Origin: Paracoccaceae bacterium
Lineage (GTDB): Bacteria > Pseudomonadota > Alphaproteobacteria > Rhodobacterales > Rhodobacteraceae
Length of the DNA: 8,079 nt
Assembly (NCBI GenBank): GCA_007123625.1
Contig: SKKS01000399.1
Coordinates: forward strand, 1-8,079
Direction of reading: 5' to 3'
Part shown: positions 5,175 through 8,079 of the stretch, piece after piece
Position numbering within the stretch: position 1 is the first letter of the stretch
Layout: each line of letters begins with the position of its first letter
Translations under genes and position numbers: made by a program
The notes under the pieces: model-generated
The model's database searches: none
What the model was told of the DNA's origin: nothing
What the model saw: the letters and a program-made list of their open reading frames with translations, nothing else

Positions 5175-6173
5175 ATGCGTTGGGGGTTGATCGGTGCAAG
5201 CTCGATTGCGGCGAACCACATGATCGGGGCGATCAGGGGCGCGGGCGGGGATATCCGCTCGGTACTGAGTTCCAGCGCCGAGCGCGCCACCAGCTACGCC
5301 GCCGAGAATGGCATCCCGCGCGGGTTCGACGATCTGGACGCACTGCTGGCCGAGGGGGATGTGGACGCGGTCTATATCTCGACCACCAATGAAAAGCACT
5401 TTGCGCAGGCCCTGGCCGCCATTGGCGCGGGCCTTCACGTGCTGTGCGAAAAGCCGCTGGCGATGACGGTCGCTGATGCGGTGACGATGGTGCGCGCCGC
5501 CGCCGATGCGGGCGTGACATTCGCCACCAACCACCACCTGCGCAACGCCGGATCGCATCTGGCGATCCACGAGGCGGTGCAGGCGGGGCGCGTGGGCACG
5601 GTGCTGAGCGTGCGGGTGTTTCATGCGGTCCACCTGCCGCCGTTCCTGCAAGGCTGGCGCATCGACAACCCGGGCGCCGGGGGCGGCGTGATACCCGACA
5701 TCGTGGTGCATGACGCCGACACCGTGCGCTTTCACCTGGGCGAAGACCCGGTCAATGTCGTGGCAATGGACGCGGCCTCGGGTCTTGGGCAGGGGGTCGA
5801 GGACAGCGCCATGTCGGTCTGGTCCATGCCCTCGGGGGCAATGGTGATGACGCATGAAAGCTTCACCCATGCCCATGCGCGCACGGGGCTTGAAATCCAC
5901 GGCACCGAAGGGTCGATCATTGCCCGGAACGTCATGACCCAGGCACCCGTGGGCGAGATCACGCTGCGCACCGCCGCCGGAGAAGAAGCACTGACCTTCG
6001 CGCGCCACGACCTGTATGCGCGCGGGATGGAGCTGTTCCACGCCGCCGCGCGCGGCGAGGGGCGCCCCGCCGCCGACGGGGTGGATGGAGTCAAGTCGCT
6101 GGCCGTCGCCGCCGCGGTGGCCAAGGCCGCGCGCACCGGACAGCGGACCGCGGTCGATTACGGAGGCATCTGA
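5175..6173 (+). CDS. Gfo/Idh/MocA family NAD(P)-dependent oxidoreductase
   Basis: This 332-residue cytosolic dehydrogenase has an N-terminal Rossmann domain (about 1-118) with GLIGASSIA at 4-12. The family's CEKPLAMT segment follows at 91-98, with Lys93 of the E-K-P motif contacting cofactor and substrate. The C-terminal sheet domain contains GGGVIPDIVVHDADTVRF (169-186), where Asp175 and His179 match the catalytic D-x-x-x-H arrangement. This segment resembles 1,5-anhydro-D-fructose reductase, but family members act on many sugars, inositols and cyclic alcohols, so the substrate is open. The start is supported by GGAGG 7 bases upstream (5163-5167). It is the first gene of an operon behind a strong promoter and dyad, and its stop codon is 4 bases before the CoA-transferase ATG. 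That neighbourhood argues for a role in breaking down a carboxylic acid rather than a simple sugar reductase. Confidence 0.9.
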   Translation: MRWGLIGASSIAANHMIGAIRGAGGDIRSVLSSSAERATSYAAENGIPRGFDDLDALLAEGDVDAVYISTTNEKHFAQALAAIGAGLHVLCEKPLAMTVADAVTMVRAAADAGVTFATNHHLRNAGSHLAIHEAVQAGRVGTVLSVRVFHAVHLPPFLQGWRIDNPGAGGGVIPDIVVHDADTVRFHLGEDPVNVVAMDAASGLGQGVEDSAMSVWSMPSGAMVMTHESFTHAHARTGLEIHGTEGSIIARNVMTQAPVGEITLRTAAGEEALTFARHDLYARGMELFHAAARGEGRPAADGVDGVKSLAVAAAVAKAARTGQRTAVDYGGI

Positions 6174-6177
6174 GACC

Positions 6178-7749
6178 ATGAGCAAGCATGTCAGCGCCAG
6201 CGACGCGGTCGGGCGCATTCCCGACAACGCGGTGGTCACGGTGTCGTCGTCCTCGGCGCTGGGGTGCCCGGATGCGGTGCTCCGCGCCATCGGCGCACGC
6301 TTCGCCGCTGAAGGGCACCCGCGCAACCTGACCACCCTGCACCCCATCGCCGCGGGCGACATGTACGGGGTCAAAGGGATCGACCACATTGCCCGCGACG
6401 GGCTGCTGTCGCGGATCATCGCGGGCAGCTATCCGTCGGGGCCGTCGTCGCTGCCCATGCCCGCGATCTGGGAAATGGTCGTGCAGGAGCGGGTCGCAGC
6501 GTACAACGTACCCTCGGGGATCATGTTCGACATGCACCGCGACGTCGCCGCCCGGCGCCCGGGCGTGCTGACCCGGGTGGGGCTGGAGACCTTTGTGGAC
6601 CCGCAGCGCGAGGGCTGCGCCATGAATGCACGCGCCGCATCCGATCCGATCGTGAAACGGGTGGAATTCGGCGGCGAAACCTGGCTGCATTTTCCCAACA
6701 TCACGCCGCAGGTGGCCATCATCCGTGCCACCACAGCGGATGAAAAGGGCAACCTGACCTATGAACACGAAGGGGCCTATCTGGGTGCGCTGGATCAGGC
6801 GATTGCCGTGCGCAACCACGGCGGGCTGGTGATCGCGCAGGTCAAGCGCATGACCGCCGCCGGGTCGCTGCGCCCCCATGACGTGCATGTGCCCGGGCAT
6901 CTGGTGGACATGATCGTGGTGGACCCGGACCAGAAACAGACCACCGAAACCCCCTATGACCCCGCCATCTCGGGCGAGATCATGCGCCCGTGGTCGTCGT
7001 TCACGCTGGCCGAACACGGGGTGGAAAAGGTCATTGCGCGCCGCGCGGCAATGGAACTGCGCGCGGGCCAGACCGCGAACCTGGGCTTCGGGATTTCCGC
7101 GCAGGTGCCGCGTATCCTGCTGGAAGAAGGCCAGGCACAGGCGGTCACATGGGCCATCGAACAGGGCGCGGTGGGCGGCATGCCGCTGACCGGCTTCGCC
7201 TTTGGCTGCGCGTCTAACGCCGATGCCTTCGTGCCCAGCCCGAACCAGTTCACCTATTTCCAGGGGGGCGGCTTCGATCAGTCGTTCCTGTCATTCCTTG
7301 AAGTCGATGTGCAGGGGAATGTGAATGTCTCGAAACTGGGCAAGCGGCCATATCTGACAGCGGGTTGCGGTGGTTTCGTGGACATCACCGCGCATGCGCG
7401 CAAGATAGTGTTCTCGGGATTCTTCGAGGCCGGGGCAGAACTGGCCCTGAGCGATGATGCGCTGCGCGTTACCCGTCCGGGCAAGTTCCCCAAGATGGTC
7501 GAGGCGGTCGAGCATGTCACCTTCTCGGGCGCCCGCGCGCTGGCTCAGGGGCAGGACGTGCTCTATGTCACCGAGCGCTGCGTGATCCGGCTGACGCCGC
7601 AGGGGCTGGTCGCGACCGAAGTGATGCCCGGCATCGACCCCGCGCGCGATATCGTGGATGCAAGCCGGGGCCGCGTGCAACTGGCGCCCGATGCGGTGGA
7701 AATGCCGCGCGCGCTGCTGGCCGACCGGCCCATGGGGCTGGCACTATGA
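6178..7749 (+). CDS. Acyl-CoA:acetate/3-ketoacid CoA-transferase (family I, YdiF type)
   Basis: This is a 523-residue single-chain family I CoA-transferase in which the alpha-like and beta-like halves are fused, as in E. coli YdiF and propionate CoA-transferase. It should move CoA from a donor such as acetyl-CoA to a short or branched carboxylic acid through a glutamyl-CoA thioester. The likely catalytic residue is Glu328 in TWAIEQGAVGG, close to Glu333 reported for YdiF. The C-terminal half carries GFAFGCASNADAF, FDGGG-like FQGGGFDQSFLSFLEVD and GKRPYLTAGCGGFVDI, all typical of the family. The length is normal for the group. The ATG at 6178 follows the upstream stop by 4 bases. GGAGG at 6162-6166 is a little far from it, so translational coupling to the oxidoreductase gene is likely. 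Its stop overlaps the next start. The actual acid substrate is unknown. Confidence 0.92.
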   Translation: MSKHVSASDAVGRIPDNAVVTVSSSSALGCPDAVLRAIGARFAAEGHPRNLTTLHPIAAGDMYGVKGIDHIARDGLLSRIIAGSYPSGPSSLPMPAIWEMVVQERVAAYNVPSGIMFDMHRDVAARRPGVLTRVGLETFVDPQREGCAMNARAASDPIVKRVEFGGETWLHFPNITPQVAIIRATTADEKGNLTYEHEGAYLGALDQAIAVRNHGGLVIAQVKRMTAAGSLRPHDVHVPGHLVDMIVVDPDQKQTTETPYDPAISGEIMRPWSSFTLAEHGVEKVIARRAAMELRAGQTANLGFGISAQVPRILLEEGQAQAVTWAIEQGAVGGMPLTGFAFGCASNADAFVPSPNQFTYFQGGGFDQSFLSFLEVDVQGNVNVSKLGKRPYLTAGCGGFVDITAHARKIVFSGFFEAGAELALSDDALRVTRPGKFPKMVEAVEHVTFSGARALAQGQDVLYVTERCVIRLTPQGLVATEVMPGIDPARDIVDASRGRVQLAPDAVEMPRALLADRPMGLAL

Positions 7750-8079
7750 GCGCGGTACATCTGCAGATCGACGGACCGGTGGCGCGCATCACGCTGGACA
7801 ATCCGGCACGGCTGAACGCCTTTACGCCCGAAATGCTGGCGGCGCTGGACGCCCATTGCGTCACGCTGGAACGGGCGGCAGATGTGCGCGTGGTGATCGT
7901 GCGCGCCGAAGGCAGCCGCGCTTTCTGCGCGGGCGCCGACATATCCGCCTGGGCGCCACTGTCGCCCTTCGACTTCGCCCGCCACTGGGTGCGCGAGGGG
8001 CATCGGATCTTTGACCGGCTGGCGCGGCTGTCAAAACCCACCATCGCGGTGATCCACGCACCTGCGATGGGCGGCGGGC
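7746..8079 (+). CDS. Enoyl-CoA hydratase/isomerase family protein (3'-truncated)
   Basis: The frame starting at ATG 7746 stays open to the right edge and gives 111 residues of a crotonase-superfamily protein. The TGA of the CoA-transferase gene overlaps this start as ATGA, a strong sign of coupled translation. Family features are VARITLDNPARLNAF (12-26), the oxyanion-hole loop FCAGADIS (60-67) and the second loop beginning APAMGGG (105-111), where the window ends. Crotonase-fold enzymes hydrate, isomerise or cleave enoyl-CoA thioesters in the cytoplasm. The catalytic glutamates, which usually lie just beyond this point, are not visible, so hydratase cannot be told from isomerase. Its position directly after a CoA-transferase implies that it acts on the CoA ester made by that enzyme. 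Confidence 0.92.
   Translation, partial: MSAVHLQIDGPVARITLDNPARLNAFTPEMLAALDAHCVTLERAADVRVVIVRAEGSRAFCAGADISAWAPLSPFDFARHWVREGHRIFDRLARLSKPTIAVIHAPAMGGG

Noticed and set aside
5135..5392. Plus-strand frame starting at an ATG before the oxidoreductase gene
   Set aside because: It starts inside the leader without a ribosome binding site and is out of frame with the clearly conserved dehydrogenase.
6016..6177. Extension of the CoA-transferase upstream of 6178
   Set aside because: The 54 extra codons lie within the dehydrogenase gene in another frame and do not resemble a CoA-transferase. The ATG at 6178 gives the normal family length.
5133..6419. 428-codon minus-strand open frame opposite the Gfo/Idh/MocA gene
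   Set aside because: The His/Arg/Gly-rich product has no recognisable domain and would run over the operon's promoter. It is an antisense shadow.

Overview
The window is a piece of a high-GC alphaproteobacterial chromosome. The hexameric-type citrate synthase, the small XRE regulator beginning MTHPVDGHVGKRIRHRRW, and the Bax-inhibitor-1 protein with its DLSGWGTFLIMG core most resemble Rhodobacterales (Paracoccaceae/Roseobacter group) homologues. That placement is recognition from memory, not a search. No tRNA, rRNA, CRISPR array, insertion sequence, prophage gene or att site was seen.

Layout: (1) 1-1251, citrate synthase (gltA), cut by the left edge, running into a strong hairpin at 1280-1317. 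The hairpin lies between convergent transcripts and can serve both strands. (2) 1380-2649 on the minus strand, an XRE-family regulator followed by a histidinol-phosphatase-like inositol monophosphatase family enzyme (hisN), probably one transcript. (3) 2650-3057, a 408-base gene-free divergent regulatory region, less GC-rich than its surroundings, with nested dyads in the XRE leader and a cluster of TGCA-core repeats before the next gene. (4) 3058-4044, a zinc-independent NADPH:quinone oxidoreductase family protein. (5) 4196-4978, a seven-helix Bax inhibitor-1 family membrane protein, followed by a textbook intrinsic terminator. (6) 5089-8079, a new plus-strand operon with a near-consensus promoter overlapped by a 31-base dyad. 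It encodes a Gfo/Idh/MocA oxidoreductase, a single-chain family I CoA-transferase (YdiF type) and an enoyl-CoA hydratase/isomerase cut by the right edge.

The left two thirds is mostly housekeeping: TCA cycle, histidine biosynthesis, redox and membrane stress. The rightmost operon is the accessory-looking part. Its genes are 4 bases apart and then overlapping by 4 bases, so they are very likely translated together. They imply catabolism of an unidentified hydroxylated or cyclic acid: NAD(P)-linked oxidation, CoA activation by transfer, then hydration or isomerisation of an enoyl-CoA. The promoter-dyad arrangement suggests a substrate-responsive repressor, which is not in the window.

The strongest oddity at protein level is that the Bax inhibitor-1 protein lacks both aspartates of the family's pH-sensing pair. 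Nothing in the window amounts to a clearly new class of system.
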